Origin: Enterobacter sp. 638
GTDB taxonomy: Bacteria > Pseudomonadota > Gammaproteobacteria > Enterobacterales > Enterobacteriaceae
Direction: 5' to 3'
Length of the DNA: 64,000 nt
Assembly: GCF_000016325.1 (NCBI RefSeq)
Contig: NC_009436.1
Span: 868,001 to 932,000, forward strand
Shown here: one piece after another, positions 32,391-41,107 of the stretch
Position numbering within the stretch: position 1 is the stretch's first letter
Layout of the letters: every line of letters starts with the position of its first letter
Made by a program: the position numbers and the translations under genes
Notes under the pieces: model-generated
Seen by the model: the letters and a program-made list of their open reading frames with translations, nothing else
Told to the model about the DNA's origin: nothing
Databases searched by the model: none

Positions 32391-33536
32391 ATGCCGCAGG
32401 GATTACCTGTATCTAACGTCGTTAATGTCGACGTGATCATTGGGCCGCGTGCGGCTACTGGTCGAAACTTTGGCTCACTGCTCATTCTCGGGAGCTCAAC
32501 GGTTATTCCGGTAACGGAGCGCATTCGCCTTTACTCATCCCCTGAAGATATCGGCTCTGATTTCGGCGTGGATAGCCCGGAATACGACGCTGCTACCGTT
32601 TATTTCTCACAGTCGCCAAAACCGCAACAAGTGTATGTGGGCCGCTGGGCGAAAACGCTGGTATCGGCAGAGAGCGGTTCAACGGAAACCCTGCTGCAGG
32701 CTGTGAACGCAGTGCTGAATTACACGAACTGGTACGGTCTGGCCGTGGCGGATGATGAGGATATCGACGATGCCGACTGGCTGAGCGTGGCCGCTGCTAT
32801 TGAGGCTTCCAGCCTCAGCCGCATTCTGGCGATCACTACAGACGATCCGGAAACGATTAACACGACGTCGACAACCGATCTGGCCTCTAAACTCAAGGCG
32901 GCAAAGTACGGGCGCACGTTCGTGCAGTATTCCACCAGCAGCAAATACGCCGCGCTGTCAGCGTTTGGCCGCGCGTTTACCGTGAATTTCAACGGCAGCA
33001 ACACCACCATTACCCTGAAATTCAAGCAGGAGCCGGGGATCACGTATGAAACCCTGACGACGAATCAGGCGGCGGCTCTGGATACCAAAAACTGCAACGT
33101 GTTCGTGTATTACCAGAACGATACCGCAATCCTGCAGCAGGGCGTCATGTCCAGTGGTGACTTCTTCGATGAGCGCCACGGGCTCGACTGGCTACAGAAC
33201 TACGTGCAGGCCAATCTGTATAACCTGCTCTACACCAGCACGACCAAAGTCCCGCAGACAGATGCGGGTGTTACGCGTCTCCTGTCCAACGTTGAGCAGT
33301 CGATGGATCAGTCAGTCACGAACGGACTGGTGGCGGCTGGCGTCTGGAGCGGTGGCCCGATTGGGCAGCTGGATTCTGGCGACACGCTGACAAAAGGGTA
33401 TTACGTGTACGCGCAGCCGATTTCCGAACAGGCGCAGGCTGACCGCGAAGCGCGTAAGGCACCGGTGATTCAGGTGGCCTGTAAGCTGGCGGGTGCGGTG
33501 CATTTCGCTGATGTGCAGATCAACGTCGTTCGCTAA
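32391..33536 (+). CDS. Contractile tail sheath protein (DUF3383)
   Basis: 381 residues. The family pattern [30 protein letters not shown] and [20 protein letters not shown] is clear, and the C-terminal domain ([20 protein letters not shown]) carries the sheath fold end. This is the outer contracting tube of the tail, so the phage is a myovirus type. Length is typical and intact. Only three bases separate it from the neck protein. Confidence 0.88.
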   Translation: MPQGLPVSNVVNVDVIIGPRAATGRNFGSLLILGSSTVIPVTERIRLYSSPEDIGSDFGVDSPEYDAATVYFSQSPKPQQVYVGRWAKTLVSAESGSTETLLQAVNAVLNYTNWYGLAVADDEDIDDADWLSVAAAIEASSLSRILAITTDDPETINTTSTTDLASKLKAAKYGRTFVQYSTSSKYAALSAFGRAFTVNFNGSNTTITLKFKQEPGITYETLTTNQAAALDTKNCNVFVYYQNDTAILQQGVMSSGDFFDERHGLDWLQNYVQANLYNLLYTSTTKVPQTDAGVTRLLSNVEQSMDQSVTNGLVAAGVWSGGPIGQLDSGDTLTKGYYVYAQPISEQAQADREARKAPVIQVACKLAGAVHFADVQINVVR

Positions 33537-33547
33537 GGGGAAACTGA

Positions 33548-33988
33548 ATGGCTACTTATTCTTTTATGGACGTCACGGCGTCCCTTTCTGGCCCGACCGG
33601 AGAGATTGATCTGGGTTATGGCTCTGCCAGCTCAGAAGAAGGGATCACCGTCGCGATGGGCGGCCCTAAAAACACCATGACTATTGGCGCTGATGGTGAA
33701 GTGATGCACAGCCTGCATGCGGACAAAAGCGGCACGATTACCGTCAACCTGTTGAAGACCTCACCGACAAACAAAAAGCTGTCGCTGGCGTATAACGCCC
33801 AGAGTCAGTCCTCGGGCACCTGGGGGAACAACGTCATTGTGATCCGAAATAAGGTGAGCGGGGACATCATCACGGCGCGCAGCGTGGCATTCCAGAAACA
33901 GCCGGATAACGCCAACGCAAAAGCAGGCAACACGATGCCGTGGGTATTTGACGGCGGCAAGATCGACCAGGTTCTCGGGGAGTTTTAA
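33548..33988 (+). CDS. Tail tube protein (DUF3277)
   Basis: 146 residues; MATYSFMDVTASLSGPTGEI, GDGEVMHSLHADKSGTITVN-like core and FQKQPDNANAKAGNTMPWVF are typical of DUF3277 inner tube proteins paired with DUF3383 sheaths. Complete. Confidence 0.85.
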   Translation: MATYSFMDVTASLSGPTGEIDLGYGSASSEEGITVAMGGPKNTMTIGADGEVMHSLHADKSGTITVNLLKTSPTNKKLSLAYNAQSQSSGTWGNNVIVIRNKVSGDIITARSVAFQKQPDNANAKAGNTMPWVFDGGKIDQVLGEF

Positions 33989-33991
33989 CGG

Positions 33992-34444
33992 ATGGAATGT
34001 TCAATCAAGGGCCACGATTACCGCGTGGCAAAACTCAGTGTTTTTGACCAGCTGAAAGTGACCCGCAAACTGCTGCCGGTGCTGGCGGGAATGATGTCAG
34101 ATTTCGGGAGCATTCGCTCCCTTCTGCCAGCTGACGGCAAAATCGACAAGGTTGATTTCGATAAGTTAAAGCCGGTGTTCGAAACCCTGCTGCCGCGAAT
34201 CGCTGACGAGTTGTCTTCACTGACCGAGGAGGACACTAACGCGATAATTCACCCGTGTTTGGCAGTGGTATCTCGGCAGCATATGAACGGATGGACACCG
34301 GTGTTTAACAGCGGTCAGTTGATGTTCGACGATATCGATCTGCTCGTCATGCTGCAGCTGGTGGCGCGGGTGGTCGCCGATTCGCTGGGAAATTTTTTGC
34401 CCGCGATCCCTACCAGAGAGACGGCGGACCAGCCTCAGGGCTGA
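33992..34444 (+). CDS. Tail assembly chaperone, short form
   Basis: 150 residues between tube and tape measure, the position of lambda gpG-type chaperones. No named domain beyond this; helical C-terminus (MFDDIDLLVMLQLVARVVAD). Contains near its end a slippery AAATTTT (34390-34396) in the phase A-AAT-TTT, allowing -1 slip into an overlapping frame that continues to 34632. The short form ends TADQPQG. Confidence 0.8.
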   Translation: MECSIKGHDYRVAKLSVFDQLKVTRKLLPVLAGMMSDFGSIRSLLPADGKIDKVDFDKLKPVFETLLPRIADELSSLTEEDTNAIIHPCLAVVSRQHMNGWTPVFNSGQLMFDDIDLLVMLQLVARVVADSLGNFLPAIPTRETADQPQG

Positions 34445-34632
34445 TCCTCAACAGTCTGCCTGACGGGCTGTCTTATCTCCTTGACCCGGTTGACGCCGGG
34501 TTAATCCCTTATTACGCGCTGAAGGATGGATCTGTCGATCTGTGCGATATCGCGCTGATGAATGACCATCTGACCGTTAAGGCTGACAACCAGCGACGTA
34601 TCGATAAATGGAGAGAGGACAATGAACGCTGA
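34390..34632 (+). CDS. -1 frameshift extension of the tail assembly chaperone (GT-type)
   Basis: After a -1 slip at AAATTTT, the frame reads FARDPYQRDGGPASG, then LILNSLPDGLSYLLDPVDAG, LIPYYALKDGSVDLCDIALM and RIDKWREDNER, ending TGA at 34630-34632 inside the tape-measure start. It has no start codon or ribosome site of its own in the right place. Fusion product about 213 residues. This matches the lambda gpG/gpGT rule. Slippage itself is inferred. Confidence 0.75.
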   Translation, partial: KFFARDPYQRDGGPASGLILNSLPDGLSYLLDPVDAGLIPYYALKDGSVDLCDIALMNDHLTVKADNQRRIDKWREDNER

Positions 34633-36631
34633 GACTATTAAAGAGTTTCTCGTCTCCCTCGGTTTCGATATTGACGAGGCGGGAGCGGAAAAGTTCGATT
34701 CGGTCATTGCGGGAACGACCGCAAACGCCATCAAAATGGGGCTGGCTGTCGAAGGTGCCGCGCTTACCGTGGTGGCCTTCACGGCTAAGATTGCCTCAGG
34801 TCTGGATAATCTCTACTGGGCGTCACAGCGTACCGGTGCGACGGTCCAGGGCATCCAGTCGATTGGCTATGCCGTTTCGCAGATGGGCAGCAGCGTGGAC
34901 GCTGCGCGAGGTTCACTGGAAAACCTCTCCCGGTTTGTGCGTAACAATCCCGGCGCGGAAGGTTTCCTGAACCGTCTGGGCGTACAGACCCGTGATGCCA
35001 GCGGAAATATGCGCGACATGGCCGCTATTTTTACGGGTGTCGGCCAGAAGCTCAGCAGCATGCCGTATTACAAAGCCAATCAGTATGCGCAGATGCTGGG
35101 CATTGATGAAAATACCCTCATGGCGATGCGCCGTGGTGTGGGTGGTTTCTCCGGGCAGTACAGCGCAATGGCGAAGGCGATCGGCTTCAATGCTGACGAG
35201 GCGGCCAGAAGCTCCAACAAATTCATGACCTCTCTGCGCGAGTTCGGCGCGATGGCAGGCATGGCCCGTGACAAAATCGGCTCTAACCTTGCTGGTGGCC
35301 TGTCGGGTTCGCTGGACACCCTGCGGCGCCATATCCTGGACAACTTCCCGCGCATCGAGCAGACCCTGACGAAAGCCATAAAGGGCATTCTTGCGCTCGG
35401 GGACATCATCGGGCGACTGTTCTTCCGTCTCATTGAGGGAACATCAGACCTTATCACCTGGTGGCAATCGCTGGATAAGCAAACGCGGGAGCTGATCTCG
35501 CTGTTCGGCGCGCTGACGATTGCGCTGCGCATCCTGAACAGTACGTTTTGGATGTCTCCGATTGGCCTGATCACGGCACTGGCTGCTGGTATCGCGCTGT
35601 TGTGGGAAGACTATAAAACATGGAAGGAAGGCGGTCAGAGCCTGATTGACTGGGGGAAATGGAAGCCAGAAGTCGACGCTGCACTGAAGATGACCCGCGA
35701 CCTGCAGACTACCGTCATCGACCTGACGAAAGCGCTGGCGAAGCTGCTCAACATTGACCCGAAATCATGGTCCCTGAAATGGGATTTCAGCAACTTCATT
35801 TCGCAGATGGGCGAGTTCAGCAAGATGCTGAACATGATTGCAGATCTGCTGAATGCTATCAAAGATGGGCGATGGTCCGAAGCCGCCAGCATTGGTAAGC
35901 AGCTCCTGAATCAGGGCAGCGGTAACCCGAGTGCCATGCCGATGGTGACCGACAGCGCGAACAGTACCGCTGAATGGATGAAAAACACGCTTGGGTTTGA
36001 TCCTCGCAGCGTGGGGCGCACTGTGCGCGGCTGGTTTGGCGATGATGAACCAGACCAGTACGGCCAGTCAGTGAAGCGACCTCAGCCAACAAAAGCAGGA
36101 TCTGAATTGCTGGGCTGGATGCAGCCGATGCTTACCAATCTGGAGCAGCTGTACCGGCTTCCGGAAGGACTGCTGAAAAGCGTTGCGATTACAGAATCTG
36201 GGGGCAATCAGTTTGCGGTGTCCGGTGCTGGCGCGAAAGGTCTGTTTCAGTTTATGGACGGAACAGCGCGTGACATGGGGCTGCGCGGGAACGACGTTTT
36301 CGACCCGGAGAAGGCGGCGCAGGCGGCTGCAAAATATCTTTCCCGGTTACTACAGGCGAACGGTGGAGACCTGAGCAAGGCGCTCGCGTCTTACAACTGG
36401 GGGATCGGGAACGTGCAGAAGCATGGCATGGCCCTGATGCCGCAGGAAACCCGCAACTACATCCCGAAAGTGATGAGCAACATGCCCGGCAACGGGGTTC
36501 AGGTAGATCAAAAAAATACCTATCACATTTACGGTGGTGGTGATCCGCGTTCGGTCGGAACAGAAGTTGAGCGCCGACAGCAATCAGCAAATGCTCAGGT
36601 CATGCGCGGCAATCAAACTAAGGTGGGCTAA
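34622..36631 (+). CDS. Tape measure protein with lytic transglycosylase domain
   Basis: 669 residues. N-terminal helical and alanine-rich; hydrophobic segments around residues 35-60 and 290-330 (ISLFGALTIALRIL, IGLITALAAGIALLWEDY) as in tape measures. The C-terminal soluble-lytic-transglycosylase domain spans about residues 510-620, with catalytic Glu about 524 (AITESGGNQFAV), GAKGLFQFMDGTARDMG and ALASYNWGIGNV. Sets tail length and opens peptidoglycan during injection. Modest length implies a short tail. Overlaps the chaperone extension and the next gene. Confidence 0.9.
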   Translation: MNAETIKEFLVSLGFDIDEAGAEKFDSVIAGTTANAIKMGLAVEGAALTVVAFTAKIASGLDNLYWASQRTGATVQGIQSIGYAVSQMGSSVDAARGSLENLSRFVRNNPGAEGFLNRLGVQTRDASGNMRDMAAIFTGVGQKLSSMPYYKANQYAQMLGIDENTLMAMRRGVGGFSGQYSAMAKAIGFNADEAARSSNKFMTSLREFGAMAGMARDKIGSNLAGGLSGSLDTLRRHILDNFPRIEQTLTKAIKGILALGDIIGRLFFRLIEGTSDLITWWQSLDKQTRELISLFGALTIALRILNSTFWMSPIGLITALAAGIALLWEDYKTWKEGGQSLIDWGKWKPEVDAALKMTRDLQTTVIDLTKALAKLLNIDPKSWSLKWDFSNFISQMGEFSKMLNMIADLLNAIKDGRWSEAASIGKQLLNQGSGNPSAMPMVTDSANSTAEWMKNTLGFDPRSVGRTVRGWFGDDEPDQYGQSVKRPQPTKAGSELLGWMQPMLTNLEQLYRLPEGLLKSVAITESGGNQFAVSGAGAKGLFQFMDGTARDMGLRGNDVFDPEKAAQAAAKYLSRLLQANGGDLSKALASYNWGIGNVQKHGMALMPQETRNYIPKVMSNMPGNGVQVDQKNTYHIYGGGDPRSVGTEVERRQQSANAQVMRGNQTKVG

Positions 36632-37218
36632 TGGATATTCTCTCTACGCTCTTTCAGCAGCAAACGCGGAAAATTGGGATGATAGTTCCGAGCGTTGTTG
36701 TGTCTGAAAAGCACAGCGATACGCTGGAGATAACCGAGCATCCCGTCGAAGTTGGGGCCGCCATCGCTGACCACGCCTATAAAAAGCCGTCTGAAGTGGT
36801 GATGGAGGTCGGTTTCGCTGGCGGCGGATCGTTGCTGGATTTTGCCAGCAATCTGACTGCCACCAGCTTACTTGGCCTGAGTCCTCAGCAGACATATCAG
36901 GAAATTCTGGACCTGCAGGCGAGCCGTATTCCTTTCGATGTGGTGACCGGCAAACGGCTGTACAGCAACATGCTGATCCGCGCGCTGGAAGTGACAACAG
37001 ACAAGACGACTGAAAACGTCCTTTCTGCGGTTCTCACCCTGAGGGAGGTTCTCATCTCGCAAACGCAGCAGATCACCGTCGCGGATAAAACCAACATGCA
37101 GAACGGGGCCAGCACTTCGGCGGTACTGAATACCGGGAACAAAACCACAAAGCCGCCAAATACCTCGCTGCTGCAAAGCATCACGGGTAATGCGGCGTCA
37201 TTACTGGGGCTCGGCTAA
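36631..37218 (+). CDS. Dit-like baseplate protein
   Basis: 195 residues. VVSEKHSDTLEITEHPVEVG and HAYKKPSEVVMEVGF are the Dit-like N-terminal fold used by several myovirus baseplates. The low-complexity end (SLLQSITGNAASLLGLG) is normal for the family. Its ATG overlaps the tape-measure stop by one base. Confidence 0.75.
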   Translation: MDILSTLFQQQTRKIGMIVPSVVVSEKHSDTLEITEHPVEVGAAIADHAYKKPSEVVMEVGFAGGGSLLDFASNLTATSLLGLSPQQTYQEILDLQASRIPFDVVTGKRLYSNMLIRALEVTTDKTTENVLSAVLTLREVLISQTQQITVADKTNMQNGASTSAVLNTGNKTTKPPNTSLLQSITGNAASLLGLG

Positions 37219-37520
37219 TGGCAATTCAGGAAATCCCGCTGACGGCGGATAACCAGCAATTCAGCATCATACTGGCGGGGACAACCTGGCGGATTAGCAT
37301 CACCTGGCGCGATCTTTACTGGATTATAGATCTACAGAACGACAGAGGGGGGCCGGTAATCTCCGGCATCCCACTTGTCACCGGCGCGGATCTGCTGGCG
37401 CAGTACGCTTACATGAAGCTGGGATTCAAGCTGGTGGTGGCCTGTGACGACAGTACGCAGGATTATCCGACGAAAACCGACCTGGGTGGCCGCAGTCATT
37501 TACTGGTATCAACGGAGTAA
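37218..37520 (+). CDS. Baseplate plug-like protein
   Basis: 100 residues; IPLTADNQQFSIILAGTTWR and WRDLYWIIDLQNDRGGPVIS fit the small plug protein family of simple contractile baseplates. One-base overlap with the previous gene. Beta-rich, complete. Confidence 0.7.
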   Translation: MAIQEIPLTADNQQFSIILAGTTWRISITWRDLYWIIDLQNDRGGPVISGIPLVTGADLLAQYAYMKLGFKLVVACDDSTQDYPTKTDLGGRSHLLVSTE

Positions 37521-37522
37521 AC

Positions 37523-38587
37523 ATGTCACAGAACTGGATGAGACATTTCGAGCTGCAGCTCGTTGATGAAAACGGGCAGGGGATTGAACTCAGCGATTTT
37601 AAAGTGACCTTCACGATCGACTGGTTCAACATCAGCAGCGCGTCCCGTGTGGGAACGTTCAAAATCTACAACCTGTCAGCCGATACGGTGAACCGCATAA
37701 CCGAGCAGGAGTTTTCCAGAGTGCGGCTGATTGCCGGTTATGACGGTATCGCGCCGGAGGTGTCGGCCAGCGACGTCGGGACCATGCGGGAAGTCGATGC
37801 AGCGGACGTGGGCCAGAGTGATGGTCGCAACTACGGGCTGATTTTTAGCGGAGAGATCCGCTACTCGGTCACCGGCAAGGACAGCCCTATAGACTCATAT
37901 GTCCTGATTCAGGCGGCTGATACGGATCTGGCATTTGCCACCAGCATAACCTCGCAGACGCTGGCAGCCGGTTACACCACAGCAGATATGTTCAATTTGC
38001 TGATGAAAGATTTCGAGGCCAAAGGCGCAACAGTCGGCCGCACTCCTGCATTCCCCACAACAGTGTTTCCGCGAGGGCGCGTACTGTTTGGCATGACCAG
38101 ACATCTGATGGACAACGTGGCCGCGCAATGTGGCGCAACATGGCAGTTCGTGGACGGCCAGCTTCATATGCTGGCTAAGGATGAGGTAATGCACGACGCC
38201 ATTGTGCTCAACAGTGCTACCGGACTGATAGGCATGCCGCAGCAGACCATCGGTAACGGCGTGAACGTCCGCGCGCTGATTAACCCGAACATCCGGGTAA
38301 ACGGGCTCATTCATCTGGATCAGGCCTCAGTGTACCGCACCGCGCTGTCGAACAACGATATAGCGATGGCTGGTGGGCAGATCACAGACCAGAATACCGA
38401 CGGCAATATCTCCATCAGCGGCACCACGGCGCAGCCTGCCAGCATCGCAACAGATGGCGTTTATAATGTGCGCGGTATTATGTACACTGGCGACACAAGG
38501 GGCCAGGCGTGGTACATGGATATGATGTGCGAAGCGCGTGGCGCGCAGGATATGCCATCGAGCACAGCATTGCAGAGGGGGTTATAG
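37523..38587 (+). CDS. Baseplate hub protein (gp27-like)
   Basis: 354 residues. Two beta-rich barrel halves (about 1-200 and 205-354) as in gp27-type hub proteins; HFELQLVDENGQGIELSDFK at the start. Connects tube and spike. The gene is followed by an inserted stretch (38590-40337) before the spike gene, with which it is normally adjacent. Confidence 0.75.
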   Translation: MSQNWMRHFELQLVDENGQGIELSDFKVTFTIDWFNISSASRVGTFKIYNLSADTVNRITEQEFSRVRLIAGYDGIAPEVSASDVGTMREVDAADVGQSDGRNYGLIFSGEIRYSVTGKDSPIDSYVLIQAADTDLAFATSITSQTLAAGYTTADMFNLLMKDFEAKGATVGRTPAFPTTVFPRGRVLFGMTRHLMDNVAAQCGATWQFVDGQLHMLAKDEVMHDAIVLNSATGLIGMPQQTIGNGVNVRALINPNIRVNGLIHLDQASVYRTALSNNDIAMAGGQITDQNTDGNISISGTTAQPASIATDGVYNVRGIMYTGDTRGQAWYMDMMCEARGAQDMPSSTALQRGL

Positions 38588-38589
38588 AA

Positions 38590-38937
38590 ATGAAACGATG
38601 GATTTTTTCATTACTGGCGTTAGCGTCTGTTGGCGCAAGTGCAAACACCATAACGATGCAATGCGGTAACTTTCGTATGGACGCGATCCCTGATTCATTG
38701 TTTAAAATCAATGGCGAAACCGTAACATCCCAAAAAGTTAAGATGCTGGGCAAAGACGGCACAGGCATGCAGATCAAAATGGGACTGATGCCTGCTAAAG
38801 ATGGCAACAACTACGGGTTTGAGTATATCCATCGCCCTGGCACCGAAACCCGTTTCCTGAACGTCCAGCTGCTGCAGAACAGTATGGATGCACCGAAAAT
38901 CATCGGATCTTTCCCGTGTAAAAAAATAGATACTTAA
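38590..38937 (+). CDS. Small secreted protein of unknown function
   Basis: 115 residues from the ATG at 38590 (GAGGGGG nine bases upstream). Signal peptide MKRWIFSLLALASVGASA, then a ~97-residue mature periplasmic domain with two cysteines (QCGNFRMDAI near its start, FPCKKIDT at the end) likely forming a disulphide. It sits three bases after the hub stop, inside the tail operon, though an exported soluble protein is not a virion part. Candidate lysogenic-conversion or exclusion factor. Confidence 0.7.
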   Translation: MKRWIFSLLALASVGASANTITMQCGNFRMDAIPDSLFKINGETVTSQKVKMLGKDGTGMQIKMGLMPAKDGNNYGFEYIHRPGTETRFLNVQLLQNSMDAPKIIGSFPCKKIDT

Positions 38938-39023
38938 CATTTATGCAGCATCCCTAAAAACTTGGCGAGCTTCTCTCCATCAAGCTACAGTGAAGTTACA
39001 CCATAACGAATAGTGGTGGTGCA

Positions 39024-39052
39024 TTGACTCAAGGCACATTTAAGCAGACAAT
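39024..39052 (+). promoter_or_regulatory. Promoter of the TPR/HEPN pair
   Basis: TTGACT (39024-39029), 17-base spacer, GACAAT (39047-39052), followed by a 54-base leader to the GTG of the TPR-like gene. The only good sigma-70 candidate in the 38938-39106 gap. Confidence 0.55.
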
Positions 39053-39106
39053 CCCATTCCCTTGTTCAAGGGGATTTTCTGCACAAAACCTGTAAAGTGA
39101 GACTTT

Positions 39107-39925
39107 GTGACACAGCTCAAGACACAAGAAGATAGGGATATCGAAACGACGAACCGCATAATGGCTAACATTAAGCCGTATCTTTTCTTTCAACAGGAGA
39201 TTACGGATTTTGTAGCTAAGCGGATGCTGGCTCAGGCAGAAGAGATTCGAACTAAGGGGTTAAAATCTGTTGCATTAGCAACTATCTATTACTCAATGAA
39301 CAACCCTGAACTAGGTTCTGAGCTAATGGAAGAGGCGCTTACTTTGCGTCCCCAAGATTGGATCACTTGGCGTCAGTATTCACTGTGTGCTTTTTGGCGT
39401 TGTGGACCAGTAGTTGCTCGCGAAATTACTCGGCGATCTCGTGAACAGGTAATGAGCCCATTGATTGCTCGTGATGCCTTGTTTTATGCCATGAATACCG
39501 GTGATTTTGCGTTCATGCGTGAGATGTATTCTCTGCTTACCAAAACCAATATGTTGGATGAAGTCTTCTCCAATGGTTATGAAAAAGAGAGGAGCGACAT
39601 GGAAAATGGAATGGGCTATTTAGAGCTTGCTGAAAAAACTGGCAAGTCTGAGACAATCAAGCATCTTGCTGAAATTATGTACGGTGAGTTGAATCTTGGG
39701 CAAAAACTGCAAGCCGTTAACCATTTGATCGATGTTTCGGAATATGCTGATGAAACATCGTTGCTATACGAATTGCATGTTCCTGATCTAGAACCTAAAG
39801 CTTGTGCAGCGATGAACTTAAGTTTGATAACTAAGCGTGTCCAAGATGGAGTGGTTGATTGGGAAGTTGGCGCTGTGTTTGTGAGTGAGTCAAAGGAAGA
39901 TAAAGCTGATGCCTGTAACGCCTGA
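39107..39925 (+). CDS. TPR-like helical protein, first gene of a cargo pair
   Basis: 272 residues from a GTG at 39107. All-helical with tetratricopeptide-like repeats, best seen at about 45-90 (GLKSVALATIYYSMNNPELG, SELMEEALTLRPQDWITWRQ) and 105-150. The end is AVFVSESKEDKADACNA. AT-rich compared with the baseplate genes on both sides. Overlaps the HEPN-like gene by 17 bases. With its own promoter and the terminator after the second gene it forms a separate unit inside the tail operon. Likely partner or neutraliser of the HEPN-like protein; unproven. Confidence 0.7.
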   Translation: MTQLKTQEDRDIETTNRIMANIKPYLFFQQEITDFVAKRMLAQAEEIRTKGLKSVALATIYYSMNNPELGSELMEEALTLRPQDWITWRQYSLCAFWRCGPVVAREITRRSREQVMSPLIARDALFYAMNTGDFAFMREMYSLLTKTNMLDEVFSNGYEKERSDMENGMGYLELAEKTGKSETIKHLAEIMYGELNLGQKLQAVNHLIDVSEYADETSLLYELHVPDLEPKACAAMNLSLITKRVQDGVVDWEVGAVFVSESKEDKADACNA

Positions 39926-40292
39926 TGATTTCTTGGATTTAGCATGTGATTTCGATTCGGCTGCAGATGAAATGCAACTCAGAAACTCTGTAAGCAGAGC
40001 CTATTATTCTGGTTATTTGCATGTCATTGACCGAGTTCAGAAGGCTGGCATATTACTTTCGGCGGCACCTTCAGGCATGCATGACAAGCTAATAAATTCA
40101 CTAAATGCGAATTTATGTTCAGGTTTGAATGGGGGCATGACTCCGCCAAAACAAACTGAGCTCGCTGGCATTTTGCATCTAACAAAACAGTTACGCACCA
40201 AAGCTGATTACAAGCTTACAGAAACAGTTACTCAATATGACAAAGACGCTGCTATAGCAAATGCTAGAGAGATAAAGTCGATGTTACCTTAA
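39909..40292 (+). CDS. HEPN-like protein, second gene of a cargo pair
   Basis: 127 residues from the ATG at 39909 (AAGGA upstream; a GTG at 39885 is an alternative). Residues 20-40 read EMQLRNSVSRAYYSGYLHVI, the signature of small HEPN proteins, and LRTKADYKL near residue 98 is the second HEPN hallmark. The usual catalytic RxxxxxxH is spaced one residue longer here (R-A-Y-Y-S-G-Y-L-H), so RNase activity is uncertain. HEPN proteins are frequent toxins and antiphage effectors. Followed by a strong terminator. Confidence 0.65.
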   Translation: MPVTPDDFLDLACDFDSAADEMQLRNSVSRAYYSGYLHVIDRVQKAGILLSAAPSGMHDKLINSLNANLCSGLNGGMTPPKQTELAGILHLTKQLRTKADYKLTETVTQYDKDAAIANAREIKSMLP

Positions 40293-40312
40293 GTAGTAAA
40301 CCTTCTACCAAG

Positions 40313-40337
40313 ACCCGCCACTCGGCGGGTTTTTTGT
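40313..40337 (+). terminator. Terminator after the TPR/HEPN pair
   Basis: ACCCGCC/GGCGGGT hairpin with a 4-base loop, then TTTTTG. It separates the cargo pair from the spike gene. Confidence 0.8.
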
Positions 40338-40354
40338 TTTCTGGAGCCTACCAA

Positions 40355-41107
40355 ATGGCAGTATCTGACCAAACACGCAGCGGTGACCTTGCCGAAACAT
40401 TCAAATCTGAGCGGGAAACCACAAAGAACCAGATCCGCGTCGCTTTGCCTAGCATTGTTCAGTCATTCGATCCGGGCAAAGTAACGGCGGTGGTGCAGCC
40501 TGCTATCCGTTCGGTTGAAACTGATAACGACGGGAAGCGCATCACGAATAATTATCCGCTGCTGGTGGATGTGCCGGTGGTGTTTCCTCGCGGCGGCGGC
40601 TGCACTCTCACTTTCCCGATCAAAGCCGGTGATGAGTGCCTGGTCATTTTTGCCGATCGCAGCATTGATTTCTGGTGGCAGAGTGGCGGCGTGCAGGAGC
40701 CGGTAGACGACAGAGTGCATGATTTATCGGATGCGTTCTGCATCGTCGGGCCGCAGTCTCAGGCGCAGAAAATCGGCGGTATCAGTACCGGGGCCACGCA
40801 GCTGCGCAGCGACGACGGAAGCACCTATTTCGAGCTCAATCCCACCACGCAGAAAATTAAAATCGTAGCTCCTGGTGGTCTCGATGTTATCGCCCCCGAA
40901 TCGACGTTTTCGGCGAAGGTCACGATTACTGGGCTACTCACTTGGATGGGGGGGATGGTCGGAAGTCTTGCCAGCGGCACAGCGGCGAAAATTACTGGTG
41001 CGATTGAATTCTTTGGAACACTCAAATCGAACGGTAAATCCATTGACGACACGCACACCCACAAAGGCGTTCAGACGGGCAGCGGTAACTCCGGCGGGGT
41101 GAACTGA
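40355..41107 (+). CDS. Baseplate spike (Gp138-type membrane-puncturing) protein
   Basis: 250 residues from the ATG at 40355 (CTGGAG upstream). N-terminal OB-fold typical of Gp138/gpV spikes (RVALPSIVQSFDPGKVTAVV, RGGGCTLTFPIKAGDECLVI), then a beta-helix region and a C-terminal tip with DDTHTHKGV, where HxH coordinates iron in related spikes. It pierces the outer membrane during contraction. Complete, followed by overlapping baseplate wedge genes. Confidence 0.88.
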   Translation: MAVSDQTRSGDLAETFKSERETTKNQIRVALPSIVQSFDPGKVTAVVQPAIRSVETDNDGKRITNNYPLLVDVPVVFPRGGGCTLTFPIKAGDECLVIFADRSIDFWWQSGGVQEPVDDRVHDLSDAFCIVGPQSQAQKIGGISTGATQLRSDDGSTYFELNPTTQKIKIVAPGGLDVIAPESTFSAKVTITGLLTWMGGMVGSLASGTAAKITGAIEFFGTLKSNGKSIDDTHTHKGVQTGSGNSGGVN

